From the NCBI GenBank assembly GCA_944739405.2, contig OX123188.2, positions 67,785,251 to 67,849,250 on the forward strand: DNA of 64,000 nucleotides. The letters are read 5' to 3'. Every line of letters begins with the position of its first letter. Position 1 is the first letter of the stretch. Shown here piece after piece: positions 34,264-44,624 of this stretch. The notes under the pieces are model-generated. The model worked only from the letters and a program-made list of their open reading frames with translations. It was not told the origin of the DNA and did not search any database. The translations under genes and the position numbers were made by a program. Source of the stretch: Euclidia mi (Eukaryota > Arthropoda > Insecta > Lepidoptera > Erebidae).

Positions 34264-34309
<46 letters not shown>
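34264..34309. repeat. (TA)n tract upstream of unit A
   Basis: 46 bp of uninterrupted TA between the unit A leader and the conserved motif caccgctattttttaatt. Same position as in C and D. Confidence 0.9.
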
Positions 34310-34310
<1 letters not shown>

Positions 34311-34762
34311 CGCTATTTTTTAATTAGTACAAAAACTTTAAGGACAGTTTAGCGAAGATATTATTATCATATATGTGACGTAAGAATTTCATAATATCAA
34401 TAAAGAGCAAAGTTATTATCATTTGTTTATTGTAGAAAATCTCACTTAAATCATAGTCATATTTGACAATCCATTCACTAATTCATTGATAATATTCCAT
34501 CCTGCTCATTCGCATTCTCTCTGTCGCACTTATGATGTAGGTAGCCATAGAAAATAAAATGAAGAAAAATAATAAATGTAGGTAGTTATTTTTTAATTTT
34601 GTTAATTCTACCCTCTCCTTCATACTTCATTCGGGCTTAGGACCGGTAAAATTTATCGTTTAACAAGTAATTAAATACGGAGGTATGTAATTAGAAAGCA
34701 AACAAATATCAAATAAAAGAAGGTGTTCTGGACTAAAAGAAAAGAGTAAGTTTGGCGTATTT
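34310..34762 (-). repeat. Unit leader/spacer repeat, copy at unit A
   Basis: Non-coding 453-bp segment repeated at 42,108-42,563 and 47,728-48,183 in opposite orientation. Contains the gtactaattaaaaaatagcg motif next to the TA tract. It ends at the inner limit of the left palindrome arm. Confidence 0.8.
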
Positions 34763-34802
34763 ATGAAGTTAGAATCATCTGCTATTTACAAATATTGTTT
34801 TA

Positions 34803-34897
34803 TCATCATCATGTCAGCCTAGAGACGTCCACTGCTGGACATAGGCCTTCCTCAAGGTGTGTGGAGAACACAGACCGATTTTGAGCCGCCCGCATCA
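34803..34897 (+). repeat. Lepidopteran dispersed repeat (retroelement end)
   Basis: Contains gacgtccactgctggacata followed by ggccttcctcaagg, a sequence found in many lepidopteran genomes and usually derived from a non-LTR retrotransposon. It is unique to the centre of the palindrome here. Confidence 0.65.
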
Positions 34898-34938
34898 AAT
34901 TATTATTTACTTAAGTACGTATTATTTACTAAACTTAC

Positions 34939-35230
34939 AAGTATTTCCATTGTCCTTCGAAATGTCCACCACCGTTGTCAAAAGCATCCAATATGCACTG
35001 TTTTAATTGTTTGACACTGACCAGATCACTTTTGTACACTCGCAATAAGATGTCCATGGGTACACAGCTGCACTCGCGATTTTTCCACTCAAAAAGTACG
35101 CACGAAGCATAGCTACATACTCTCGTGATATGAACTGATATGATAGGCCATCGCGTCGGGCAAACGTAGACAAACAATTAATTTTTGCAACGAAATTAGA
35201 TAGGTACGCCACAATTTATACTGTGGGTAC
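34939..35230 (-). other. Possible exon with strong splice donor, unrecognised
   Basis: On the minus strand an 80-codon frame (ends LDAFDNGGGHFEGQWKYL) closes exactly at a consensus donor gtaagttt (34,938-34,931). A GC-rich stretch lies just upstream (35,235-35,310). It could be a first exon of a host gene, or part of another element. The translation resembles nothing I can name. Confidence 0.25.
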
Positions 35231-35505
35231 GCTCACTTTTGCTTAGCTTTTGCATCGTCGGGGCGTGGCGTGGCGCAGGCGCAGAGGGGCGGGGAGGGAG
35301 GGGAATTTATCAATGGTTCATTTTACTATGATACTCGTAGTACGGTCATAGTATTAGTATTGCATTTACCAATTATCACGTATTTTTGTGGACAGTTTTG
35401 AGACAGTTTTGGGACTTAGTGTTTTTATTTTTTAACTACATAAATATGATCAGTTAAAGATACTTAGTGCTGTGTTAAATTTTTTGTACTAATTAAAAAA
35501 TAGCG

Positions 35506-35508
<3 letters not shown>

Positions 35509-35545
<37 letters not shown>
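35509..35545. repeat. (TA)n tract between unit A and the ATPase
   Basis: Preceded by gtactaattaaaaaatagcg like the tracts of units A, C and D, but followed by different sequence (tgtaatcatgtta). With the tract at 34,264 it forms an inverted pair enclosing 34,310-35,508. Confidence 0.85.
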
Positions 35546-35548
<3 letters not shown>

Positions 35549-35778
35549 ATCATGTTATCAATTTAAAAAAGATCTGATCAGAGGATTTGTTCCAATGCTT
35601 TTCAAAACATTCATAATTTCCTTGAGAGTAAGAAAAATGGCTTGTTTTTTAACTGTCTACCATTCTCTGCCAAAGCATTGTCCTGCAATATAATACTGCA
35701 ATAAATACATAAAAATATAAATGAAAAGTTCATAACTAAATGAATTTAACTATGAGGAATAAAATAATATTTACTAAC

Positions 35779-35897
35779 CTCTTGTCTCTGTCTGGTACAC
35801 TTCGTCCAAAGGACTTGGGATTTGAGAATCAACATTATCAAATACAAATCTGTTAAGTCCTCCAATGTTGAGAATGCTGGGGCTGTATGACATGATT
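35779..35897 (-). other. Candidate internal exon, minus strand
   Basis: Acceptor ttttattttcag before 35,897 and donor gttagt after 35,779 enclose 119 bp. One frame starts at an ATG (35,893) and reads MSYSPSILNIGGLNRFVFDN and on without stop. A second donor, gtaagtac, lies upstream at 35,988-35,981 after a possible exon ending at 35,989. This may be a piece of a host gene trapped between virus-like units. Two of three frames are open, so coding is unproven. Confidence 0.25.
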
Positions 35898-36279
35898 CTG
35901 AAAATAAAACTAAAGTAAGATATCTAATTATTCCTATAATAATATAATATAATATTGTAATAACTAATAACATTAAAAACGTACTTACCAATAAAACTTG
36001 ATTTCTCTGCTAGCAACAGGTCCTGTTTCGGCTGACTATGACAGCATAATGAAATAAGGAATGCAATTTTAAATCTGTATGATATTCAATACCAAATGAA
36101 ATCAATTATTAAAAATATAATATTGTAATACGAGAATACAAAATTCCTAACTTTCTAGACCTGTTCAAACATGTTAAATGCTGTTATTTATACTTTATGA
36201 TATGTATATCTAATTTAGTGTTAAAGTTATAGCTACTTATAAATATGTGTGTTAGACATTCATTACAGTAATTGTCAAA

Positions 36280-36882
36280 TTGAAGTTGATCAAGCAACCC
36301 ATATCTTTGAAAATTAATAATATAGATTTAAATGAAACTTCTCACCAGATCAGACATAGTCCTTTATTACCGAATACGATTCAATGTATAATGTGTGGTC
36401 CATCGAACTGTGGTAAAACAAACGTTATGATTAGTTTGTTGTTACATGAAAATGGTCTAAAATTTAAAAATCTTTATCTTTATTCCAAAACTTCATTTCA
36501 ACCAAAGTATCGTTTCTTGAGTGAAGTATTAGGAAGAGTCTCGCAGATTAACTTCTACAAATTTAGCGATGATAAAGAGGTAATTTCTCCGAGTGAAGCT
36601 TTAACAAATTCTGTGTTTATTTTTGATGATGTTGCGTGTGAAAATCAAGTTAATATTCGCAATTATTTTTGCATGGGTAGACATAAACAAATAAATTGTT
36701 TCTATTTATCTCAAACCTATTCCAAAATTCCAAAACAACTGTTGCGTGACAATGTGAATTTTCTTATTATATTCAAACAAGATGATGTGAATTTAAAACA
36801 TATTTATGAAGAGCATGTTACTTCTGATTTACAGTGGAAAGAGTTTAGAAATATTTGTCAAACTGTTTGGAGTAAACCTTGA
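36280..36882 (+). pseudogene. Packaging ATPase (FtsK-HerA/A32-like), single copy, truncated
   Basis: The translation carries Walker A GPSNCGKT (residues 40-47), Walker B VFIFDD (112-117), then YLSQTYSKIPKQLLRDN at 143-159 and KQDDVNLKHIYEEHV. This is the genome-packaging ATPase of Polinton/Maverick and adintovirus-like elements, which pumps DNA into capsids. No ATG precedes the conserved start: the frame opens at TTG (36,280) after a stop at 36,253, so the start codon seems lost. The end (FRNICQTVWSKP) is short of the family's usual C-terminus, and a (TA)n tract follows after 27 bp. It occurs once in the window while the other genes occur four times. Confidence 0.82.
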
Positions 36883-36906
36883 TTTGTTTTTTAAATTTGA
36901 CTGACT

Positions 36907-36909
<3 letters not shown>

Positions 36910-36993
<84 letters not shown>
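36910..36993. repeat. (TA)n tract between ATPase and unit B
   Basis: 84 bp of TA, the longest of the five tracts. Its right flank (agtaattaacatggcaaatc) matches those of A, C and D. Its left flank is ATPase sequence, not the leader repeat. Confidence 0.9.
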
Positions 36994-36995
<2 letters not shown>

Positions 36996-37091
36996 TAATT
37001 AACATGGCAAATCAAATTCAGTATAATTTGTTCTTTAGCTGAATACAGTTGTTAATAAGTATAACATGGAGAAAATATTAAAATAGAATTA

Positions 37092-37923
37092 ATGAAGTCT
37101 GTAGACTCCATAAAGAATAAAATAAAACAAATGAAAAACCAGGAACACTCTACGAACTTATCACTTGAAAAAATGTTAAAACCTGTCACAGATCTCCTTA
37201 AAACTCTAGTTGATTCAAATAAAACATTAGAAAAAATACAAAATTTTGAGAATACACACTCTAATTTTGAAGACGTGGAATTAGGTGACATTAATACTAG
37301 CTCATCTACTAAGTTTGAAGAATGCTATGACCCAGAACTGAATTCTGTTCGTGATATCCATGATATTTATGACCTAAACATACCATTTGGAATAAGGAGT
37401 GAAAACAAAAAAATATTAATGGGTAATTCAATAGTTTCGTTTTCTAAAATAGATAGTGCAAATAAATAATGATAATACCATTTTAATTAAAGTTGGTGAC
37501 AAAGGCTTCAATTTAACCCCTGGTTTAAAAGAACTTTTACTTCGAAGAAAACCTGATTTGAAACAAATATCGAGCAAAGATAAACTTGTCTATAAAGATA
37601 TGTTGCTTTATACAAATGCACATAAGAGAGATTTCAATCCTAATGGGCAAATTAGAGGCGATAAAGGTATAAAATATCGTGAAATCATCAAACCATTGTT
37701 TTCTGAATCGTCAAACAATAATATTGTCACTAAATTTGGAGGAAGCTTACCAACGTTAAAGAAATACAAAAATAGCACTGACTTGGTATATTGGGACGAT
37801 CCTAACGAACTGCTTGAAAGATTGAAACTATTAATTGCTTCCCGAGATGCTGGTAATACAAATCATGATAATGAAATTTTATCAATAATCGAAGAGTTAA
37901 AAGAAGCTGACATAATTAAATAA
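37092..37923 (+). pseudogene. DUF8207-like protein, unit B (frameshifted)
   Basis: Two frames (37,092-37,469 and 37,456-37,923) with the lesion shared by all units. Differs from A/D by NNI and KNS at two sites, as in C. Confidence 0.6.
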
Positions 37924-37994
37924 TAAATAGTCCTAATAATATGCTTTTTATTCAGTATTATAGCAGAATTTGAGACAAACATACCTACTAAGTT

Positions 37995-38930
37995 GTGAAC
38001 ATGAGCAAAGCTGACGTGGTAAACGAAATTCATAAAAATGCGAGAGTGAACTATCCGCGAAGACATGTTGTAATGAGAGATATAGATGACTTGTGGCAAG
38101 CAGACTTAATTGGTTTGCAATCAATTTCAAAAGAAAATAAAAATTATAGATATATTCTTACCGTTATTGATTCATTTTCGAAATATGCTTGGGCCTTTCC
38201 TATGAGAAGTTAAAGCAAAGAAGATGTGTATAACTCTTTCAAAACTTTGTTGGATAAAGGGCGTGTTCCTAAAAATCTGCAAACCGATAATGGAACAGAA
38301 TTTTATAATAACAAATTTCAGAAGCTTATGAAATCGTTTCATATTAACCATTATTCAACCTTCTCAACAAAAAAGCTTCAATAGTCGAACGATTTATCAG
38401 AACATTGAAATCTAAAATCTATAAGGAATTTAGTTTAAAAGGCAATTACAATTGGGTAAATAATACCCTCAATGATGTTAGTTACAAATACAATCACACT
38501 CACCATCGCACTATTAATGAAATCCCTGCTAATGTGAACAATATGAATAAAAAACTGATATTAGAAAGGTATTTAAAGTTGCCAAAAAATGATAATTTAA
38601 AAAGCAAGTACAAAGTAGGTGATTATGTGCGTATCAGTAAATACAAAGGTACATTTGAAAAAGGTTAGACTCCCAACTGGTTAACAGAAATATTTAAAAT
38701 TCGTAAAATACAAAATACAAAATCCTATAACTTACTTAATTGAAGACACTATCAGAGGTCTGCCTATTTTAGGAGCATTTTATACACAAGAACTTCAAAA
38801 AACAAAACATCCCAATATATATCTAGTCGAGAAAGTTCTTAGAAGAAAAGGTAACAGGGTTTTAGTAAAATGGTTAGGTTTGTCTTCAGCTGAAAGCAGT
38901 TGGATTGATAAATTGAATGTAATATTATAA
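37995..38930 (+). pseudogene. Polinton-type integrase with chromodomain, unit B (most damaged)
   Basis: Beyond the shared C-terminal stop and frameshift it has two more lesions. One is a TAA at 38,211-38,213 after MRS, private to B. The other is loss of one A in the run before gcttca at about 38,373, shared with C. Chromodomain codons remain up to 38,930. Confidence 0.8.
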
Positions 38931-39004
38931 ATAAAATAACGTTAACAAACTCGAATCACATAACTATTTATTAAAGTATTCAAACCGGAATCATCAGTCT
39001 TATA

Positions 39005-39787
39005 ATGTGTTTTGGAGAGAGTAGTCTTCTCAATTGGCTTATTAATAATTTACCATTTGAATTACACTTACCAGGATATAATTACTGTGGCCCAGGTACT
39101 AAATTAATAAAAAGACTAACAAAAGGAGATAACGGCGTAAATAAGTTGGACGAATACTGCAAAGATCACGATATTGCATATCACAAGTCATCAAACTTAA
39201 AGGATCGACATAAGGCTGATTTAATTTTGTTAAAAATGGCGAAAGAGCGAGCGGTTGCTTCTGATGCCAGTATAGTTGAAAAACTCGCGGCACGCTTAGT
39301 AAGTAAGGCTATGTCGGCATAAATTAAAACTGGTTCTGGTTTGGACAAAAAGCATTCTTCAAAAATTACACCTGGAAAAGGGTTAAAAAGTAAATTAAAA
39401 TCTGTTATTACAAAAGCAAAAAGGCATATCAAAAAATTAAAACCTAAGAGCAAGAAAATGGCAATAGAATTAGCTATTGCCGCTACAAGAGAATTGGCTG
39501 ATGATTCATCGATTAAGCTCCCTCGCGTTATTCCTATTCCAAAAACTGGGGGAGTATTACCTTTGAATCCTATTTTTGCGGGATTATCAGCTGCGGGAGC
39601 TTTAGCAGGCGGTGCAGCTGGTATTGCTAAAACCATAAATGAATTCAAAATGGCTAAAAAGCTGTATGAAGAATCGAGAAGACATAATGAAAAAATGGAA
39701 GCTCTATGTATTGGGAAAGGACTACACCTTAAACCACATCAAAAGAAAAAAACTAAGATATCGGCTACCCAAACGGGCCTTAACTAA
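39005..39787 (+). pseudogene. Parvovirus-like phospholipase A2 plus basic Gly/Ala-rich protein, unit B
   Basis: The first frame (39,005-39,322, 105 codons) has the secreted-PLA2 signature: a Ca-binding loop YCGPGTK and the catalytic block LDEYCKDHDIAYHKS. A TAA at 39,320-39,322 ends it. The next 148 codons (39,341-39,787) are in the same frame and encode a Lys-rich stretch, then IPIPKTGGVLPLNPIFAGLS and a GAAGIAK region, resembling the membrane-active/core proteins that follow the PLA2 domain in related insect elements. So one ancestral gene was probably split by a single stop. PLA2 in parvoviral capsids opens the endosomal membrane; a like role here is inference. Absent from A and D through a deletion of about 0.6-0.7 kb. 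Confidence 0.75.
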
Positions 39788-40127
39788 CTTTGACATTTTA
39801 AAGTACGGGAATAGAATTCCTTATTTTAGAGGTGTCTTTATGAGAGATGAGCTCCCTAAATGTCCTTATAAAAAAGAATGTGGAGTTATTAATTTGGATA
39901 GTTCAAAAAATCCTGGTTCTCATTGGGTAGCCTATGCAAAATATAATGATTATGTTGAGTATTTTGACAGTTATGGAAATCTTAAACCTCCGAAGGAATT
40001 TATAAAATATGTAGGTTCTAACATTCAATATAATTATGAAAATATACAACGTGATCACCCCTTCAATTGTGGACATTTATGTTTAAATTTCTTAAAGAAT
40101 TTTTGGTATAATCATGCAATAAAATAA
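39639..40127 (+). CDS. Adenain-like cysteine protease, unit B
   Basis: 162 codons. Asn replaces Tyr at position 50 relative to A and D. The start region overlaps the end of the preceding basic-protein gene in another frame, so the true start may lie further in. Catalytic residues are as in unit D. Confidence 0.78.
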   Translation: MNSKWLKSCMKNREDIMKKWKLYVLGKDYTLNHIKRKKLRYRLPKRALTNFDILKYGNRIPYFRGVFMRDELPKCPYKKECGVINLDSSKNPGSHWVAYAKYNDYVEYFDSYGNLKPPKEFIKYVGSNIQYNYENIQRDHPFNCGHLCLNFLKNFWYNHAIK

Positions 40128-40160
40128 AAAGGATCATCTAAAAGAGTTCAGTATGCAAGC

Positions 40161-40574
40161 ATGTGTGCTACGGTTACCATCTCTGGAAATAAATCGGAAC
40201 TGATTTCGTATTTTCAACCACCTCTTCATTTATCTGATCAGTACGAGTGCGGTTTACTATACTTTTCAGTATTAAAAACAAGACCGAATGTGCCCGTTAA
40301 TAACAGCAGTTTAACAGCTGTTATCAGAATTGAATGTAATCTTGTACACGGTTCATACTGCAACGGATTACCGACTCATTTTATTCATGAATTTATATCT
40401 GATACTGCTCCAAGTCACGGCTACATAGAAATACCTCAGAACGTTATTTACTTTCCAGTTAACAAAAATATAATTTCATCCATATCTGTTAGGATTGTAG
40501 ATCAGTTTGGTTACCGTATTGACTTTGGTGAAGAAAACATTCAATTACGTCTTCATTTAAGAAAAGCAAAATGA
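40161..40574 (+). CDS. Penton-like minor capsid protein, unit B
   Basis: 137 codons, beginning MCATV (A and D: MSATV), with a private Asn at the IEC(N/D)LVHG site. It ends with the ATGA overlap to the next gene. Confidence 0.65.
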   Translation: MCATVTISGNKSELISYFQPPLHLSDQYECGLLYFSVLKTRPNVPVNNSSLTAVIRIECNLVHGSYCNGLPTHFIHEFISDTAPSHGYIEIPQNVIYFPVNKNIISSISVRIVDQFGYRIDFGEENIQLRLHLRKAK

Positions 40575-40717
40575 TAGTATATTATAAAAACCCTTCAGTG
40601 AAAATAAAACGTCCTATTCCGTCAACGACCATAAAGGTGCACAGACGTAAGAAAAACGTGAAGAAATTGACTAAATCAAATAAAGATTTTCTTAAAGCTT
40701 TAGGGTTTAAAGTATGA
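40571..40717 (+). CDS. 48-residue basic protein, unit B
   Basis: ATG at 40,571 overlaps the penton-like stop, and TGA at 40,715-40,717 overlaps the capsid ATG. Described under unit D. Confidence 0.6.
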   Translation: MIVYYKNPSVKIKRPIPSTTIKVHRRKKNVKKLTKSNKDFLKALGFKV

Positions 40718-41908
40718 GTATACTACAGATTACCGATTTACCACACTTTGATAGTTCGATCGAAAGTTATGAAATCCATTCATACAATCCCTACAATAAC
40801 AGTTTTAGAGAAAACGCTGAAATCAGAATCCCCATACACCAGCAAGATATATACGTGCTACCATCAGCCAGTTCCATCTACATCGAAGGTCAAGCAAAGC
40901 TGTTCGGTAAGGATGGGCATCAGATCAAGAAAGCTGTTACGTTTACTAATAACCCTGTTATGTACTTGTTCCAAGACATCAGGTACGAAATGAATGGAAT
41001 TGAAATAGATCGTATAAAAAATTCTGGAATAACATCAACAATAAAGTCATACATCTCATTTAATGAAGCAGAAAGTAAAGTTTCTGCATTATGGGGTTGG
41101 AATTTAAACGGATTCCAAAGTGATGGACATTTTAGCGTTGTGGTGCCCTTAAATAAGATTTTAGGGTTTGCAGAGGATTACAATAAAATTGTGATAAATT
41201 GTAAACACGAACTTATATTGAATAGGAGTAATTCTAACTTAAATAGTATTATTCTTACTGATAAAGTCGTTCAGCTTCAAATAGATATACAGAGAATTCA
41301 ATGGAGAGTACCACATATAAAAGTTTCCGATCGAGAACGTTTAATACTTTTAAAGCACTTAGAAAGAGATAAACCTCTTCAGAAATTGGGATTTATATGA
41401 GTATCCTTTACTACCTAAAACCACAAAGCATTCTTGGTCAGTAAAGACTGCTTCTCAATTAGAAAAGCCTCGGTATGTCATTTTTTGCTTGCAAACTAAC
41501 AGAAAAAATAATAGAACTAAAGACAGTTCGGTATTTGATCATTGTGAGGTGACAAATGTTACGCTCTTTTTAAATTCGCAATATTATCCTTATGAGCCTT
41601 TATCTTTAAAGTTTTGTGAGAACAAATATAGTATATTATATGAAATGTATGTGAAATTTCGCCAGTCGTATTACAACTCTCCGGTAGAACCGTTGCTTGA
41701 TCTGCAGGATTTCAAAGAAAAGGCCCCAGTCTTCATCTTAGACTGCTCGAGGCAAAACGATAGTTTAAATACTGGTCCAGTGGATGTAAGATTGGAATTT
41801 GAATGTTCAACACAAATACCAGATAAGACAACTGCATACTGTTTGATTATAAACGACCGACTTGTGGAATACAAACCTCTGAGCAACATCGTGCGTAGAT
41901 TATCATGA
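40714..41908 (+). pseudogene. Hexon-like major capsid protein, unit B (11-bp deletion)
   Basis: An 11-bp deletion at about 41,380, between short ag repeats, breaks the frame after residue 221. The remainder is open in another frame (41,489-41,908). Shared with unit C and absent from A and D. Confidence 0.72.
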
Positions 41909-42107
41909 CTGCTATTGTAGACATCCAAGGCTTTAAAACAGAAGCAAATGAATTTATAATAAAATAAATTGCTATATGGTGTAATCAAAGCCTGCAAGTG
42001 TTTTTAATCAAACCGCCATTTCCTTTTTACGATTTGACTAAATCGGAAAGACAACAAGTTTGCTGGAATGAGCGTAATAGAAAAATATACTGGAGCGAAG
42101 GATTTAC
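41905..42107 (+). pseudogene. Exonuclease-like protein gene, unit B (3'-truncated)
   Basis: Has the stop at codon 21 seen in all units and is cut at gaaggattta by the tandem-repeat junction. Only the first two-fifths or so of the gene remain. Confidence 0.55.
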
Positions 42108-42560
42108 TAAATACGCCAAACTTACTCTTTTCTTTTAGTCCAGAACACCTTCTTTTATTTGATATTTGTTTGCTTTCTAATTACATACCTCCGTATTTAA
42201 TTACTTGTTAAACGATAAATTTTACCGGTCCTAAGCCCGAATGAAGTATGAAGAAGAGGGTAGAATTAACAAAATTAAAAAATAACTACCTACATTTATT
42301 ATTTTTCTTCATTTTATTTTCTATGGCTACCTACATCATAAGTGCGACAGAGAGAATGCGAATGAGCAGGATGGAATATTATCAATGAATTAGTGAATGG
42401 ATTGTCAAATATGACTATGATTTAAGTGAGATTTTCTACAATAAACAAATGATAATAACTTTGCTCTTTATTGATATTATGAAATTCTTACGTCACATAT
42501 ATGATAATAATATCTTCGCTAAACTGTCCTTAAAGTTTTTGTACTAATTAAAAAATAGCG

Positions 42561-42563
<3 letters not shown>
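42108..42563 (+). repeat. Unit leader/spacer repeat between B and C
   Basis: Starts ctaaatacgccaaacttact and ends gcggtg before the TA tract. Same as 47,728-48,183 and the reverse of 34,310-34,762. Confidence 0.8.

Positions 42564-42613
<50 letters not shown>
42564..42613. repeat. (TA)n tract of unit C
   Basis: 50 bp of TA between the leader repeat and agtaattaacatgg. Confidence 0.9.
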
Positions 42614-42615
<2 letters not shown>

Positions 42616-42711
42616 TAATTAACATGGCAAATCAAATTCAGTATAATTTGTTCTTTAGCTGAATACAGTTGTTAATAAGTATAACATGGAGAAAATATTA
42701 AAATAGAATTA

Positions 42712-43543
42712 ATGAAGTCTGTAGACTCCATAAAGAATAAAATAAAACAAATGAAAAACCAGGAACACTCTACGAACTTATCACTTGAAAAAATGTTAAA
42801 ACCTGTCACAGATCTCCTTAAAACTCTAGTTGATTCAAATAAAACATTAGAAAAAATACAAAATTTTGAGAATACACACTCTAATTTTGAAGACGTGGAA
42901 TTAGGTGACATTAATACTAGCTCATCTACTAAGTTTGAAGAATGCTATGACCCAGAACTGAATTCTGTTCGTGATATCCATGATATTTATGACCTAAACA
43001 TACCATTTGGAATAAGGAGTGAAAACAAAAAAATATTAATGGGTAATTCAATAGTTTCGTTTTCTAAAATAGATAGTGCAAATAAATAATGATAATACCA
43101 TTTTAATTAAAGTTGGTGACAAAGGCTTCAATTTAACCCCTGGTTTAAAAGAACTTTTACTTCGAAGAAAACCTGATTTGAAACAAATATCGAGCAAAGA
43201 TAAACTTGTCTATAAAGATATGTTGCTTTATACAAATGCACATAAGAGAGATTTCAATCCTAATGGGCAAATTAGAGGCGATAAAGGTATAAAATATCGT
43301 GAAATCATCAAACCATTGTTTTCTGAATCGTCAAACAATAATATTGTCACTAAATTTGGAGGAAGCTTACCAACGTTAAAGAAATACAAAAATAGCACTG
43401 ACTTGGTATATTGGGACGATCCTAACGAACTGCTTGAAAGATTGAAACTATTAATTGCTTCCCGAGATGCTGGTAATACAAATCATGATAATGAAATTTT
43501 ATCAATAATCGAAGAGTTAAAAGAAGCTGACATAATTAAATAA
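42712..43543 (+). pseudogene. DUF8207-like protein, unit C (frameshifted)
   Basis: Frames 42,712-43,089 and 43,076-43,543, same translation as unit B. Confidence 0.6.
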
Positions 43544-43614
43544 TAAATAGTCCTAATAATATGCTTTTTATTCAGTATTATAGCAGAATTTGAGACAAAC
43601 ATACCTACTAAGTT

Positions 43615-44550
43615 GTGAACATGAGCAAAGCTGACGTGGTAAACGAAATTCATAAAAATGCGAGAGTGAACTATCCGCGAAGACATGTTGTAATGAGAGA
43701 TATAGATGACTTGTGGCAAGCAGACTTAATTGGTTTGCAATCAATTTCAAAAGAAAATAAAAATTATAGATATATTCTTACCGTTATTGATTCATTTTCG
43801 AAATATGCTTGGGCCTTTCCTATGAGAAGTAAAAGCAAAGAAGATGTGTATAACTCTTTCAAAACTTTGTTGGATAAAGGGCGTGTTCCTAAAAATCTGC
43901 AAACCGATAATGGAACAGAATTTTATAATAACAAATTTCAGAAGCTTATGAAATCGTTTCATATTAACCATTATTCAACCTTCTCAACAAAAAAGCTTCA
44001 ATAGTCGAACGATTTATCAGAACATTGAAATCTAAAATCTATAAGGAATTTAGTTTAAAAGGCAATTACAATTGGGTAAATAATACCCTCAATGATGTTA
44101 GTTACAAATACAATCACACTCACCATCGCACTATTAATGAAATCCCTGCTAATGTGAACAATATGAATAAAAAACTGATATTAGAAAGGTATTTAAAGTT
44201 GCCAAAAAATGATAATTTAAAAAGCAAGTACAAAGTAGGTGATTATGTGCGTATCAGTAAATACAAAGGTACATTTGAAAAAGGTTAGACTCCCAACTGG
44301 TTAACAGAAATATTTAAAATTCGTAAAATACAAAATACAAAATCCTATAACTTACTTAATTGAAGACACTATCAGAGGTCTGCCTATTTTAGGAGCATTT
44401 TATACACAAGAACTTCAAAAAACAAAACATCCCAATATATATCTAGTCGAGAAAGTTCTTAGAAGAAAAGGTAACAGGGTTTTAGTAAAATGGTTAGGTT
44501 TGTCTTCAGCTGAAAGCAGTTGGATTGATAAATCGAATGTAATATTATAA
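43615..44550 (+). pseudogene. Polinton-type integrase with chromodomain, unit C
   Basis: The core is open to the A-run frameshift at about 43,993 (129 codons). A second frame, 44,025-44,288, holds the segment after the core. The shared C-terminal stop and frameshift then precede the chromodomain, which ends at 44,550. Confidence 0.8.
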
Positions 44551-44624
44551 ATAAAATAACGTTAACAAACTCGAATCACATAACTATTTATTAAAGTATT
44601 CAAACCGGAATCATCAGTCTTATA

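Larger units (their letters stand above)
29459..34309 (-). mobile_element. Polinton/adintovirus-like unit A
   Basis: On the minus strand, in order: DUF8207-like gene, chromodomain integrase, adenain-like protease, penton-like protein, 48-residue basic protein, capsid protein, exonuclease-like gene. Base for base collinear with unit D (constant coordinate sum 82,491). The phospholipase/basic protein gene present in B and C is deleted. No PolB and no ATPase are in the unit. Confidence 0.85.
23995..34762 (+). repeat. Left arm of giant imperfect palindrome
   Basis: This segment is mirrored at 47,728-58,058. From 34,762 down to about 27,750 the sums of mirrored positions stay constant (82,491), meaning no net indel over 7 kb. 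A 38-bp difference in the SINE at 27.7-28.0 kb shifts the sum to 82,453. The SINE in the BEL LTR (left only) and small BEL indels account for the rest. Protein-level differences are few, e.g. one residue in the 401-residue capsid protein. The arm contains the BEL 3' end, a retroviral LTR/env piece, SINEs, hairpin repeats and virus-like unit A. Confidence 0.88.
36994..42107 (+). mobile_element. Polinton/adintovirus-like unit B
   Basis: Gene order as in A and D, plus a phospholipase A2/basic protein gene between integrase and protease. Collinear with unit C at a fixed offset of 5,620 bp. It ends inside the exonuclease-like gene, where the leader repeat of unit C starts (junction at about 42,107). 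Confidence 0.85.

Noticed and set aside
23995..34762. The 10-kb arms as terminal inverted repeats of one giant Polinton
   Set aside because: The arms include BEL and retroviral sequence that was present before, plus SINEs. A segmental inverted duplication explains them better.
39181..39648. 155-codon minus-strand ORF in units B and C
   Set aside because: Antisense shadow of the phospholipase/basic-protein gene; its Ala/Pro-rich translation follows from the Gly/Lys-rich sense strand.
41671..41997. 108-codon minus-strand ORF repeated in all units
   Set aside because: Lies opposite the capsid gene C-terminus; conserved only because the sense gene is duplicated.
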